Part shown: piece after piece, positions 22,860 through 36,282 of the stretch
Layout of the letters: each line of letters begins with the position of its first letter
Numbering within the stretch: the stretch's first letter is position 1
Source of the DNA: Ancylostoma caninum
Taxonomy: Eukaryota; Nematoda; Chromadorea; Rhabditida; Ancylostomatidae
NCBI GenBank assembly: GCA_037903475.1
Contig: JBAJFG010000073.1
Span: 1,426,001 to 1,490,000 of the forward strand
DNA length: 64,000 bases
Direction of reading: 5' to 3'
Notes under the pieces: generated by a model
What the model saw: only the letters and a program-made list of their open reading frames with translations
The model's database searches: none
What the model was told of the DNA's origin: nothing
Translations under genes and position numbers: made by a program

Positions 22860-23320
22860 CCCACAATAAGTTTGTTAAAAATGAACGTTCAGAACGCTGA
22901 TTTGCATTCTTTTCGTTCCAGGACGATAACTCATCGTAACAAAGCGAGTCACAGAGCCAACCAGGGGTCAGAAGCAGCAATAGAGTGGGCTAACATATTT
23001 CATGAAACCAGCTCTAAAGTTTGATTTTGAACATTGAAATTCCAGAGCCATTTATAGTGCTCGGATCATGCCGCGCATCAAAGTATGTCGCACGCTATCC
23101 GCGGCAAGGGAGCGGCAGAATTAAAAACTTGCAAATTTCGTTGTTGAAGATCAGAATTTAGGGCTGATTTCGTGAAATATGGTAGCCCACCCCATTGCCG
23201 TTTTTGACCCCTAGTTTGGTTTGTGAATCGCTTTGTTACGATGAGCTATAACCCTAGAACGAAAATAACGCAAATCCGCGTTCTAGATGTTCATTTTTAA
23301 AAAACTTAGTGCGGCTACTG
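22860..23320. repeat. Foldback MITE, family A, copy 1
   Basis: The two halves are long inverted copies of about 190 bp. The left arm starts cccacaataagtttg and the right arm ends aaacttagtgcgg. Both arms hold ctcatcgtaacaaagcga and tatttcatgaaa-type sequence. The centre has atgccgcgc and a run of CG-rich bases. A second copy in the other orientation starts at 63692. It is non-coding. Confidence 0.85.
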
Positions 23321-23389
23321 TAGCTTCAACAAGCCCCACATAGCAGTTCAGCAGCCAGCAGGTTCCAGCGCCTGGGGGGGGGGTGCTTT

Positions 23390-23551
23390 TCTAGGGCTAG
23401 CAGTGAGAAAAGCATAACCAAGCGAGACCAGGTTAGCAAGCCTACTTTTGCGTCATACATCTCGTAACATTACCTGGTCTGTAGGGTGAGCAATCGCTTT
23501 AACCATCTTCGGTTTAGTGATTAACACCTTATGCATCCCAGCCTAGGACGA
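23390..23551. repeat. Family C MITE, diverged copy
   Basis: The left arm ends in gcataaccaagcgagaccagg and the right arm in ttatgcatcccagcctagg. The arms match the 18491-18646 element with several substitutions. Confidence 0.6.
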
Positions 23552-24036
23552 TTTCGCTTCCCCACTACTGAACGCTTGCGCACTCTTCCTGTGGCGGAGC
23601 AAAGTAGTGGGAAAAGAAGAAATATCTCGAAATTTGGAAATCCTTTGCAGAGATATGAGTGATCGTTTCAAGGTGGCTTTATTTCGGAAAACATGTCCAA
23701 CCGCTCAAGTCGGCAGTCAGTGAACGGATGAAGGATTACTATGAATCCAGCATAACAAATGTGAACGATAAGAGGGCAACCAGGCACGGTTGTCTAAACG
23801 GCTTATCTCGCTGATCACCAGCCTTCCTGCTAGACCAACATCGTCTACCTAACAGACGATAACCGACTGACGCGCTTTACCACAGCTACAATGGGCCGGG
23901 TTGCGGTCAATATTTTGGGATGTGACTAACTACCGGCTCGTGATGGTCCGTTCACCACCGGCCGCCTCACTCCCTTAGCCCACCGTTCAGGCAGGCCTGG
24001 TCGGAAGGAATGGTATCGAAGTAATATAAGCTGCAT

Positions 24037-24165
24037 TTATAGTGCACTAGAGTCCGATTCGGTCGGATAACGAAAGATAAGTATTGATCCTCGTCGGAAG
24101 AATGATAAGAAGGATCGGTACGTACTTTTCGTTATCCGACCGAACGGACTCCGATATACTATAAC
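24037..24165. repeat. Small inverted-repeat element (family D)
   Basis: Tatagtgcactagagtccga ttcggtcggataacgaaa is followed about 50 bp later by its inverted partner, tttcgttatccgaccgaacg gactccgatatactata. The arms are about 38 bp with a few mismatches. A single-arm relative is at 22575-22606. Confidence 0.8.
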
Positions 24166-24780
24166 TTCAGCTAAAGAGTGAAGGCATCAGCGGAGTACTA
24201 CGGCTGAGCGGAGGTTCATCACCCGGCCGAGCTCCGACCCTGCGATTCCTCGGCCAGGAATGGCAGAGCTGGCCAGCCGCACCAAACGTCTGAGTAGTGC
24301 GGAGTTTTAACTAGTTTTTTTTTGAAAGTGCTAATAGTTCGAGTGATAATTCGTTCATGTCCTGACCTTCTGCGGGAGCTTCTTTCAGATCCTGCTCTTC
24401 TGAAAATCCTCAGATTTGATGTGTTTGTTATAGTGTAAAAACAGTTTACCTTCTTCTTTGATCCCTCGACCCAGCCTCTCGACTAGAACTTCCTCCCCTT
24501 TTCGTCATCCTGCAGTTGGAAAAACTAGGAGAGGATGTCTATCGGTGACGACCGGATCTCAGCAAGGCTAGGCAATTAGTAGACTCACCCGCCTTCTTAG
24601 CTGATATGAAAGGGAGTGATAACCATAGTTTCATTCAAACATGAAAATAAGTGCTATATCTTGGGTGACCACTTCCCAACTTCACAGATTGCGTGAAAAT
24701 TCTCAGAAGCACGACGGGGTACATCACGTAGGTGACCAAGACACAATTCTCAGCTTCGGAACTGCAGAGGCGCTACTCAC
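24166..24780. other. No supported gene
   Basis: There is no convincing open frame or repeat here. Confidence 0.4.
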
Positions 24781-24975
24781 ATAAATACATGTATCCTTCG
24801 ACACAGTGTCCACAACCTTATTTTCCTCTAGGGTGACGACGCCACGCACTGTTTCGGCTGACTTACAGTCACTGATTGCCAGCGCCACATTTTCCTACCT
24901 CGATCACTCCAAAGAGCTTCTCAGAAAGTGGAAAGCGATAATGAACAGCAACACCCACAGGATTTTGATCCGTCT
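24781..24975 (-). pseudogene. Coding-like fragment, unknown family, frame broken
   Basis: After an acceptor gtttcag, the minus strand reads DQNPVGVAVHYRFPLSEKLF and GVIE at 24975-24899. The next frame then reads ENVALAISDCKSAET and VRGVVTLEENKVVDTVSKD up to a gtgagt donor at 24780. The two blocks abut but differ by one base in frame, and no intron of usable phase joins them. This suggests a decayed exon or a sequencing error. A possible companion frame lies at 25226-25137 (MGDVRLTLAEFLDTQ). I do not recognise the family. Confidence 0.4.
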
Positions 24976-26664
24976 CTGAAACGACGAATTTCTAGGGTGG
25001 GCGTAAGGTTTTGACGCGCTCTGTAGGCTGCTCGAATAGTGTCGAAGCCTGTTTCACTTTTTATTTTGCATCTTTCTTAGTTCACTCATTAACAACTCGT
25101 CTACAATGCAATCAGCGTAAGTGTCAGCGATCTTCTTCAATGTCCTGGAACGCCTGCTTGCCTCTCTCTAAACTTTATGGACTGCGTATCGAGGAACTCG
25201 GCCAGTGTCAATCTAACGTCACCCATCTTGCGAGAGCTTTCCCTCGCAGATGGTTTTTACTGGAAAGGTAGTCAGAGGCGGAAGCAAAATGTGGATAGTA
25301 AAGGAGGGTGACTGTTTACCCTTCATACACAGCTACCTGCACAGCATCCCTACCATTCTCCGCAGAGCACAGCGGTAGCCAATATTCTCATTGTAAGGAC
25401 CAAGTAATTTTCATCATTTCTCTACATGAAAAGATTGTCTTCTCCTAAGATGTACCTTTGAAATCCACATTTTTATTGATTCTGCTTTCACACCGTAGAT
25501 TTAGTGTTCAATAATTCAGATATGAATGAGGTTTTTTCCTAATTTCAGGACTAACCAGTTTCTTGTAGAGAAACGAGATCATTGCCTGTCTGTGCTCTTC
25601 AGTATTCTTCGAAAAGGTACAATTTAACATTCACAGACTCCATTTCCTATTGCATCACCAGTTCCAGTGTTTTCTGTCCAAAAACGAACACGAGTCAGAA
25701 CATCTTTTATTATACGAATGTAAATGGGCATAACACGTTAGGGTAGTAAAGATTAATAGTAAATTTTGAAGGCTCAAAATTAGCGACGAGTTTTTTGGAT
25801 CTCAGAGAGCAAACTAGTTGGCTAAAAACACAGCTTCCTACAATGGAGAATAGAAAAACGAGACGATGCACAGGGCTGTTTAGACATCACCACTACCAAA
25901 TCAACACATCCTTCCTAGGGAGACGTGCATACCCACACCTATTCGAAACAGGCGTGGTTGACTCATACTGGCACCCGCTCTCGAAATCGAGGTAGCCGGT
26001 GCACTTTCAGCACATCAAACAAATATCTAACACAGCAAATCACTGGCCCGCCACGCACCGGTAAGCATGAAAACCAGATCAAATCGAGCCGAAGGAAGCG
26101 AGAGGACAGAAAACACACACATACAGGAAAGAAAAGAGGACAAAACACCATAACGTTGGCAATACGCCAGCGAACGGCGCACGCACGCTGTATATTCTAT
26201 ACAATCGCCAGCAAATGTGATATTTGTGCAGAACGGGACGCTGAACTGCAGTTGTCCCCCAATGCTCACCCGGTAAACACAACAAACCAACTCTGGATAC
26301 CGAATACACAAAATTGAGTGAAATACTGGAATATATAACGAATACAGAAAAGGTGCAGCAAAAAACTTGCCAACCAAAAAAAGACAAAAAAGAAGAGAAA
26401 ATCTTCTCGTGTGAAAAAGAGAAAATGACACACACCCAAACACACACGCACACAAAAAAAAAGAACTAAACACATGCACCGACGAACCGGGCGCGCCTAC
26501 AACGACTTATCTCAACTAGAAGGAATTAAAATAAGGAGGAACAAAAAAGAATAAGGAATAAGGACTACAACAACATATTAGGAATAAAGTAAATGAAAAT
26601 GAATAGAAATTACGTTTCTTTGCAGTCAGAGGAGACGAGGTCCACGCCCAGTGAAACAACGTTT
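24976..26664. other. Intergenic / 3' flank of ifet-1, CA-rich patches
   Basis: Overlapping minus-strand frames at 25963-26479 come from CA/GT-rich low-complexity sequence (for example 26430-26458). I see no gene here. The ifet-1 3' UTR should lie immediately below 26665. Confidence 0.4.
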
Positions 26665-29600
26665 TCACTTGGTCTGTTCGGTGAGTTTGCGTTCCAACTC
26701 TTCCAGACTCATCGGGCGAACAGACGGAGGCGGCATTCGCGCTCCATGACCAACATTCTGAGACCCGCTTTGGAATGAACTGTTGGTGTCCGGTGATGCG
26801 CCAGTGAACTGAGAAGGCTGCACGCCAGCCGCAGCGAGCAGCTTCTCCAGTGGACTTTGAATGGGGCCGGAAAGGTCGGCACTAGCGCCAAACGATGAAG
26901 AACTGCCGAAGTTTTGCTGGCTGCGTTCAGCCGCATTAGGAACCTGAAATGAGGATGAATCACAGTTAAGGGAAGTTTACAGCGTTGCAAAACAGTTCTG
27001 ATGCTATAAAAAGGTGTATTTGAGGATGAAAATAAAGAAAAAAGAAGTAGTCTAATTCCGCTGAAATTATGTAATGAAGACAAAGTGAAATGATTCTAAA
27101 GCAACCCAAAAAAAAAACACCAAAACCAGCTTTAAACGAATTTTGGTGTTGTTAGGAAGAAGCATAAAAGCATACAAACAAGCATACATGACTTCGTGAG
27201 CTCTAAAAATGTATAAGAACTTTATGATCAACTAGCTTCTATAATCATGTAAGGGTTCCTACATGACATATATTAAAGTCTGGAAACCACACAATCAAGA
27301 GATTTAGAACTGGACTGTATTTTTTAAACTTTTTGCCTCCAAAGCTCTGATGGATATACGAAATGATTGCAAGTATTCGTTTGCAAATATGTGGGGACAA
27401 CTTTGCATCTCGGGTCATCTCATAATTGTGTGCAGTTCTCAACCAATTTCTACAATTCCCTCACTGCTTACTTGAGTAAAATACCAAGAGAACTTCCGGA
27501 CATTACACTAGCTCATAATAACGAGGCTATTCTGCCACATACCTGCATTCCAGCTGCTGCAGCAACCGCTTGCTGATGACCCTGTTGTAACTGCATAAGC
27601 TTTGCGAGAGCAGCTTGTTGTTGCTGTTTCATGCGCAACTGTTGCTGGACGTGTGCTAACTGCTGCACCTGAAACACAGGTAATAACAAACAAACTGATC
27701 TCTCTCACATCTAAGAGCACGAATCTACAACATGCCTGTGCCATCTGCATGAGCATTTGAGCTTGAGCTTGTGGGTTTGGAGGTACACCGCTGTTTCCAT
27801 TAGGTGGAGGAGGACGCCAAGCAGCCATGGGTAGTCCGCCTAGAAAGAGAAATAAAGTAAAAAGCATCAGTAAACTCTTCTTCTGCTCGATATTATCATT
27901 ATCACATCATTACGAAAACAGGTGGTAATAGGATAAGCTGGAGCGATTAAAAGAAAAAAAGCAGAAATATTGCATAAAATGACTCTCATATCTAATAATC
28001 GTGCCGAAGAATTGTATTACATTCATTCATAATTCATTAAGTTTTAGCCGCAGTAAACCCCTCACTTAACCAGCAACAGTGTGACTCATACACTAAGGAC
28101 ACAGCAGAAAACTGGCCTGTGCAGAAAGCGGTCATGGCGAGCGGTCATGTGAAAAAGCGGAGCGTGTCTTGAATACCAAGATCGCATTAAAAATAGCTAT
28201 ACTACAACAAGGACATAATTTTGTGAGTCTTGAGAATAAATTACCAGAAAGTAACGAAGTGTATCACTCGTTCTTCCAATACAAATAAGAGGAATGAGGA
28301 AAAAAATACCTTGCATTGCATTCATCATAGCTGCGTATTGATGCTGCATGTGCATTTTCTTTAGCATGTCTGCATTGTTTCGAGCAGCAGCCTCAAGCGC
28401 ATCTATAAAGAAGGAGTGGATAAATGTCAGTCAGGACCCGCACAAAATCACCCAACTTACCAGTGTCATTTAAATGTGTGGGACTTCCATCTTGTTCCGA
28501 GCGCGTTCCACGATGTGCCGCCTCATCCGGCTGCGAAGTACTCGCCTTGTTCATTTGACGTTGGACAGAAGATGGAATCATTTGCGTCGGCGGTCGCACC
28601 TACAGTTGGAAGGGAAGGAATCATTGCGTCATCACTATTACGGCTGTGGAAAAAATTTGAAAGGAGACATGGCGATAAAAGCAAACATTTACCTTTCCTA
28701 GCTTGCCCTGCGCTGCTGCAGCGGCTACAAGTTGCTGTTGCTGAAGGCGCAGAAGACTCGCACGGATCTGATCATCTGGAAAAACGAGTATATGGTTTTT
28801 TTATACTTCCGAGTAATTCACCAAGTTTATGATAAGGGGCACGAGTTTTTTGTTAGTCCTGAATATTACCTGACACTACAAATGAAATTTTTAATGAGAC
28901 ATCTACCGTAGAGAAATGGGCGAAAACATCAAGACAAGTGGGTGATTCAATAGCTTTTTTTGCACTATTATGATAACCAGAAAACTCCTCTACTACCAGC
29001 ACTTATTCCCTCTGATAGTACAACAGAATTCGTGAACACCTTAGATGGACAAAACAACATACTCAAGCTGGATTGTCACATATTAAAGAAATTAATGATG
29101 GTAAATCCAGAATGAAGTGAGCAGCAGCAACGTCCGTGAGTGCAGCAGTAAAGATACTACCGCAATCTTAGTGAAAAGGAAAATTTTTTTCTCTCAAAAA
29201 CTCGTAAACCGAACAAGAAAGCCGTGGACCCATATTACCCAAACAACTGAATATTTTCAACCTTAAATCAAATAATTAAGCCAAGAAACTCACGCATATG
29301 CGTCGGTGGAATGCCTACTCCTCCGTTCGACTGGGCAGCTAATTGGGCGGCCATAGCCTGATGAAGTTGCGCTTGAATGTGAGCTTGCACAAGCGCAGGA
29401 TTCTCTGCTGCCATTCCTAAGAGCATCACCGATATATGTCTTACATGTACAGACTTGTTAAAATATCCAACACTTACTAGCCAACAGTGCGGGCGGCACT
29501 ATCGGTGCACCTGGAGGCAACACTGGAGGAATGAATGGCGACGCGCCAGGCGGGAAAACTCCTCCAAGGTTTGGAGCCACACCACCCGCCGTTGCAGAAG

Positions 29601-32600
29601 CCGGACCTCCAGCAGGTGGTGGCGCACCTTCTTCCTAGAAACTTCGTTGTTCATGTGCTACAGATCACTATTACGCAGAAAGAGCGAATCAAATGAAAAA
29701 AAGATGCGAATTGTACAACTTTATCATGGATACCATATAATTTTGCACTATGGCGGTTGGAAAATTTGAAAGAAACTTCAATAAGCGCTTTAAATGAGAC
29801 AAGTTAATAAGAAGTAGAGGGAGAGGAATTAAGTGACGAGTTAGATGATTCAAAAAAGTATTTCGCGGTTTTTACGAATCAGCGATAAAGCACACAATTA
29901 CGTGTCAGGTTACCCACTGATTGTGTAATCTACACCCAGAACAGTGCCGATTTTTTAAATCGACGATATAAAAGATAGTTATTCTAGAATGCTTCCATAG
30001 AAAGACACAATCATCCCCGAACAAAAAATTGAGTCTTGCTATCCAATCGACTGCATTTGCATAACCTCCACCAGAATTTGATTGTTGACACCCGCCTACC
30101 TTTAAATTTCGATGTTGATGGTATATCCGTTGTATATCAATGTCATGCACTAATGTTGATACTACAAAGTATTGTGTTTGTACGCTTATGGTCTCTATAT
30201 ATGCCTTATCATATTGTAACAGTATATCAAAAGCCTCCCATGGAAGTCCAACACTATGTGTTTTCAATCCACCTCCCCCCCTCCCCCCTCAGTTCCCCTT
30301 ATCGTAAAGCCATCGTCGGCGACATAACTCGAGGACTCTGGAAACTTGCAGACGTCTCATTTCGATTCAACGTGTCCGCATCACATGATCAACCAGTTAT
30401 GAACGTGTCCGGCGGCAAGAAGTGCTCGTGTATACAACTACTGTCACAAAGGTAGCAATAAGGAAGAACGTACGAAGCCAACGTGCAAAGCGAGGTTTAA
30501 ACAACTCATCACGCGTCTGCGAGTACAAGGGCATAACAGCTGCACTTTGTGCATGCATAAACGTATTTCAAGGACGAATTCCAATGCTGCCCAATCAAAT
30601 AGCCAATCACTGAGAAATTGTCAATGACTGAACCAATGCCTGGCTTGAAGAAACCCCATTCATCACGGAATCTGCGCCTCTAAAAAATGCGGCCTGCTAA
30701 CTGCGTCCGACTTTCCCGCGAAATGGCCAATTTCCTACACTCTGGCACGATGCTGTCGCAACCGGTTCAATCCACCAGCGAAGAACAATAACAAACCTGC
30801 TGCTTTGCAAAATTCTGCAGTCTGCTAAGAAGGTGAGCCTGTTGACTGGGATCTTGGAGTGGATTGCCTTTCGTTATCTGGAAGAGAACAAACTACACGC
30901 ACAACAAATTAGAAAGTGGGAAAAAGTAAAAAAAAATAACATTGAATGAAAGAAAAAAAAAGAAAAATGAGGAAGAAGAAGAAGTCAAAGAAATGATCTG
31001 AAGATTTCGAGCCGTAAAAGAATGCCCAAAATCAACTTTAAAAAATACAACCCTGAAAACGCACTGATCCACTTCGCGAGTCCTTTGAACTGATTGCTTT
31101 CTCCAAATCCTCCAAGCGCATAGCTCGCACACCTCCAGGTCCTACCACTGTTGGCGGCATCGACGGATTTCCCTGAAGTCTCATTCATTTCATTAGGAGG
31201 GAAGCACCTATACTCCACTATTTCTTATGTTCAAAGTGAGGACACATTCAGATTGTTGGTGAATGCTAAGCAATAGCATTCTCCTTCTACTTTTAGGAAA
31301 ACATGAGAAAAAGTGGTTCCTCTAAGTGCAAGGCACCTCAACAATGATGACGGTGAACAATACCATTAAATAAAAACCGAGCATACCACGTTGAAGGAAA
31401 AACATAACCATGGAAAATCCAGCACATACCTGCGCATTCTGTGGGGTCTGACCACCTGATGATGGAGTTTGCGCAAAAATCTTTGCTAGAAGCGGATTCG
31501 CCGAAGGTGATTCCTCCTGATTCGAACTGCGAGCATTTTGTGCAGAGTCATTTGCTGAAGAAGAAAACCTCTTGTGCAGCCAGTCCAGTATTACAAATGA
31601 GGACTTACTCTGATTGTTGTTTTTGAAGAAACGACTGAGACGACTACCCGTAGTGGTCGATGATGAGTTGTCCTCCGACACAATTGTTGCCTAAACAGCA
31701 TTCTTACTGAAGGTGCAACAGAGCAGTACACTTAACTATACCTTGTCGAAAAGGCTGGCCATCGTACTATCATCTTGCATATCGAGTAAACCCAAAATCG
31801 CAGCGAATTCAGCATCAGTTTCAGGTAACGCTGGTCCAATGGAACGTGATGCAGATGCTATAAAACTATGTTTAAAGCAAAAAAAAAAATGAAATTTAAG
31901 AAAGTACGTAGAGCTAATGTTGTCGCGAAATCGTACCTGCTGTGTTAGCTGAATCATCAGCGGAACGTGACTTCTCCAGCTTTCCATTCTCAAGTGATTC
32001 CTTTCTGGCATCAGCTTTCTTCTCCTTATCCTTTTCTTTGTCTTTATCGTCTTTAGCGCGATTTCCTCCTTTCTTTCCTTCTTAATATATAATATACCGA
32101 TGAAACCGTTGTTCAAGCAAAAAAAAATCTAAGAAAAAAACACACTTTTCACAGGCTCCTCAAATCCACGAAGTTCAATCATGTCATCCATAGTAGTCGC
32201 TCCATCCGCCCACTCAGGCATTCGTTCGCCACGTTCGCGGTCTTCCCTGGAAAAATCAGTGATCAAGATAAGAGATCCTTGAATAAATACCGGATGTCTC
32301 TACACATGATAAGATCGCAAATTATTCAAAATGCGAGAATAAATGCAAAGTACAACGAAGGCATCCTCATAAATAATGAAGATCTTATCGCCGTTGTGTG
32401 ATGCTTATTTCATGCCAAATTCCAAAACAACAACAATTATTGCTCGTCGTCACAATGGGTACAAAAAGTACAATATAAACGGGCAAAAAAAAAACTGAGT
32501 ATTACCTATTCTTGCCTTGAGAGTACTTTCCACCACCCAATGAAGGACCGCGGTCCTTCATTTCAGAACGCCACGAACCAGTAGTACTTCCACCCGCACC

Positions 32601-35600
32601 ACGTACGTTCGATCCAGTTGATCTTTGCTGAAACAAAATCAATTTAGGACACTAGAGGCTTGAGACATACCAAATTTACATACGAATGGTAATTTGAAGT
32701 CGTTGCTTTTTCCAGAATACTTCTCTGAACCACCATTCGATCCACCTCTCCAATTCTTAGCATTGTTTGTACCAAGGCGATCGCGATCGCGTTCAACACC
32801 AGTCCAGCCTCCCTCGCCACCAAAACCACTGCTGCTAGGTGTGCCTAGAAGCAGAATGGATTAATTACTGCTAGTTAAGCTGAAGAAATTAAAGCTATTA
32901 AACAATGCGCAGTAGTCGCACCGTCTTTGCCTTTGTCCTCTGCTGGGGCACGACAACCACCAGAAAATCCACGTCGTTGCGGTGACAACCCAGCGTTCTC
33001 ATCCATAGCACCTGGATAGAACAAAGTGGAATCGAGAATGAAAAACGAGAGATGAGGAATACACAAGTACTCCTCAACGAAACCCATTTGATGTATCAAC
33101 TATAACATAGAGGAATAAGATGCAATAATCAAAAAAGTCCAGAATGTGGTCTTCAGCTCAATTCTTTAACAAAATATGTACAAATTTTAACAAAATTTGT
33201 CCGTGAGCTAGCGTTTCCCCTTCGAGAAAAAAAGAAGAGCAAAGAGAAAAAAATTGATCAAGCGCGAGGTCGAAATGAATTTTTGCGATATTTTGCAAAT
33301 ATATCTGCAAATAATGCCACTGAATGACCTAATAATACCGGAAAAGTATGCCCTCTCAAATTTCAAATGTGCAGAATACTGAACGACAATTTTCCCCTCT
33401 GAATGAAATAGGAACGGTGTAGCATATCAGATCAATATCTTATGATCAAAAAACATGCTTTAGTAGTTAAAAAGCTTCTCCCTGAATGATGAAGAATCAA
33501 GCGTGCACATTAACTTCTTCAGTGTGAAGGAAGTGTTTCACCTGCTCTATTTTGACAGATTATTTCGAGACAGAGATCATTGATGACTTGATAAAAAGAG
33601 CATTATTGTTCGAGCTGTGCACTGCTCGTTGCAAAAAAAAAGCTGGTGGAAAACATACAAAAATTCGACAAGAACTAGGTGATAATAAGGGTGTGCATCC
33701 CTGCCATTATGACAAGAATGCATGGTTACAAGTTACTATTACCACATTTACAATTTCTGAGATCAGTGCATTACTCGTAGAATAAGAACCATGGTTTGTT
33801 CCATACAATACCCATGGAGGATATCCAGCGCGGCGAACCACTATACAAGAAGAACGGAAACGAAAACCAGTGGAGAACAAAATACATGGCAGTAATCTCC
33901 AGGTCAGATATGATGTGCCTCATCATAGAGGACAGCTGGGGAAATATTGTGGAAAGTAGCATGAGGAAGAGCGTGGTATTCGAAGAGAGTCAGAAAGGCA
34001 GAGAGTAGACACGATTACTCCAATATCATCGCTTTTGAAACAGAAACATATAAATTCGAAAACAGTGACGCCAATTCACGGGTTTAGAGTCACACAGCTG
34101 ACTTGTCCAAACTTGTCAACGTGGTGAGAGCAGCTCGAACGAGTCGCACCGGTGGATCGGTGAGCGTCACCCTTATTTCATAGCAAAGCCAAACTTCAAA
34201 CCAAGGGAAACCATAGTAGAGTCCAAAAAAAGAGGGTGCCATGCATACTCAGGGTAAGCAGTGTAATCGCGTACGACCAAAACTGGCTGCTGTTTAGGCT
34301 AATGGCTGACTCCACAGCTTCATCACTGCTGGTTGGAACGAAATATCAAAATTTCCCACACTTTCATAATATCATAGAATAGCATTATGGAATCCATTGT
34401 TAGGAGCACTTCTGCACGAAAGTTCGAGTCAAAATTGCTGTGAAAATCTGACTGTACCGACTGTGCACTCCTAGTAATTGTAGCGCTGCGACTACTATAG
34501 CAACAGCGACAGTTGCAAAATTTCGATGCAAGGACAAATGCTTGGATTCTTCCCAAATTCTTCACAAGGGACAATGTCGTTGCATCAGCAAATCCCAGTA
34601 TGCTGTTGAATGCAAATTAGAGATGGAATGCGCAAAATTGTAACACTTTGTTTTGACCGCCGATGGTGCCGTTGTCAAGCATAATATATGCATAGGAACG
34701 GTGGGACCCCTTATTAAATATATCCATGTACCCAGGATTCGCTGATGTCCATTCAGAGACTCAGAATAAACCGCAGCAATAGCAGCCCCATCAGGATACG
34801 TTCAGCGAGAACTTGAAAATTGCGAAGTTGGAACGCATTGCAATGCAAAGACTATCGCTGCCAATACACATATGTAACGAATCCCTAAGTGAAAATCTAC
34901 GTGTCACTCCTGCTGTTCCCATTACTTCGCTTCGCCCAGTTAAAAAAATTCATTGAAGGATGGTGCATTCAAATATGAACACTATGCTTATAACTGCGCT
35001 CATAGAGCCTTTCATTTGATTCAATCAATGGATTTTCAATAACCATTCAATTGACTAACCACATCTATACAGCCTCCTATCAAATCGAAAATTTTGTGAC
35101 ATTCGAAACAACAATTGAAGAGGATAACATTGTCCTCGCAAAACCTCTCTTTAGTACTAACGGCATTCGTAGAAGGACAGAAGTGAAGCTAAAAGGCAGG
35201 AGAAAAGGGAAGAGTAAAGTAAATGTGTGTGATTTAGGCCAACTATATTTGCTATCAACATAACCTATAAGCAAAGATGACGGGAATTAGATAAATGTAT
35301 TGTTGCAGTACTAACATAATGTCAGCATTGCATCAACAACTACTTTATCGGCGAGCTATTATTGGCCACAATCTTATTCGGCAGCGGCCAGCGTCAATAA
35401 GATGAGCGTCAACTGATGGAAAATGAAAAAATTCGTGGCAAATATCTGAGGCCATATTTCACCTAGACGATGACTGGGTGAAAATTTTACCACTTATACG
35501 AGGAGTTTGAGGAACAGAAACTTAGAAAAGAGATAGATTTTCTATGAAAGCGTCTTTATGGGAGCATAGAGGCAATACTCTTCTTGACTGACGTTTTCAA

Positions 35601-36270
35601 AAGTAGGGAATAATAACTTTTCCTAAGATAAAGCAAATGTAATTATAATAAATTATTTTCAGGAGCGCAAACTCTGCCGTACCACTGTCTTTGCATAGAT
35701 GAAAACTGGTGGTTCTAAAGTGGATGTAAAGAATGGGCTAATTCGCTGATATAGCAATGTGATCAGCACCGGTCCTCTTCCAGACATCAGTTACGTAAAA
35801 TATTGATCGGGCGCAAGATGACAGAGCTAATCACTTGAATTATGCAAAGAATGTAAACAAAACACCAACCAGCATTAAGTGCATCTTGAAGCTTCTTCGT
35901 TGGTGCTCGGTTCTTGATTCCTTCAACCTCCCAACGATGCTCCAACCACTTGTACGGGGAGAACTTTCCATCCTCACTAAAGAATCAGAAGCAAATACCA
36001 CGTTACAAATACAAAGAGCGTCTTAGCTTTGATAATATACGGATGCAGGAGCATGACAGAAGCCAATTTAAAATAAGTAGAAGAAATTTACCCATTGAAT
36101 TCAACGGAAAGGTTCTCGGGTCGTTGCAAGCTCAAAGGGACGGTGGATAAACGAATCATCTCGTCTCGATCATATCGGAACCCGTGCCCCGTTCGCGGTA
36201 TGAACTTCTGTTCTAATAAATTTGATACAAGAGGATGGACCTCGTTCTCCTCATCTGACTGACTGGACAT
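26665..36270 (-). CDS. ifet-1: eIF4E transporter (4E-T) homologue, 20 exons, 839 aa
   Basis: 4E-T proteins bind eIF4E and the DDX6/CGH-1 helicase in P granules and P bodies and repress translation. The exons, all phase-consistent, are 36270-36092, 35976-35870, 33011-32922, 32844-32684, 32627-32506, 32246-32146, 32080-31937, 31857-31742, 31690-31609, 31554-31430, 31172-31065, 30877-30797, 29634-29478, 29416-29294, 28775-28693, 28599-28461, 28402-28310, 27839-27736, 27668-27543 and 26943-26665. Residues 33-39 (YDRDEMI) form the eIF4E-binding YX4L-hydrophobic motif, with Met for Leu. FSPYKWLEHRWEVEG follows. PEWADG and IELRGFEE near residues 230-250 match the CUP-homology region that contacts DDX6. 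The later part is Pro-rich, then Gln/Ala-rich (exons 14-19), and the protein ends MSLEELERKL. Intron 2 is 2.86 kb. The exon 7 acceptor is AAG, and one intron (27735-27669) appears to be GC-AG. Confidence 0.93.
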
Positions 36271-36282
36271 ATTTACACTGAA
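36271..36282 (-). promoter_or_regulatory. Probable spliced-leader acceptor of ifet-1
   Basis: On the minus strand attttcag ends at 36278, seven bases before the ATG at 36270. A canonical acceptor this close to the start with no coding exon upstream fits SL trans-splicing. A cis-spliced 5' UTR exon is the alternative. Confidence 0.65.

Noticed and set aside
26027..26479. Minus-strand frame of 150 codons rich in Cys, Phe and Val as a membrane protein
   Set aside because: It derives from CA/GT low-complexity DNA; the overlapping frames have the same bias.
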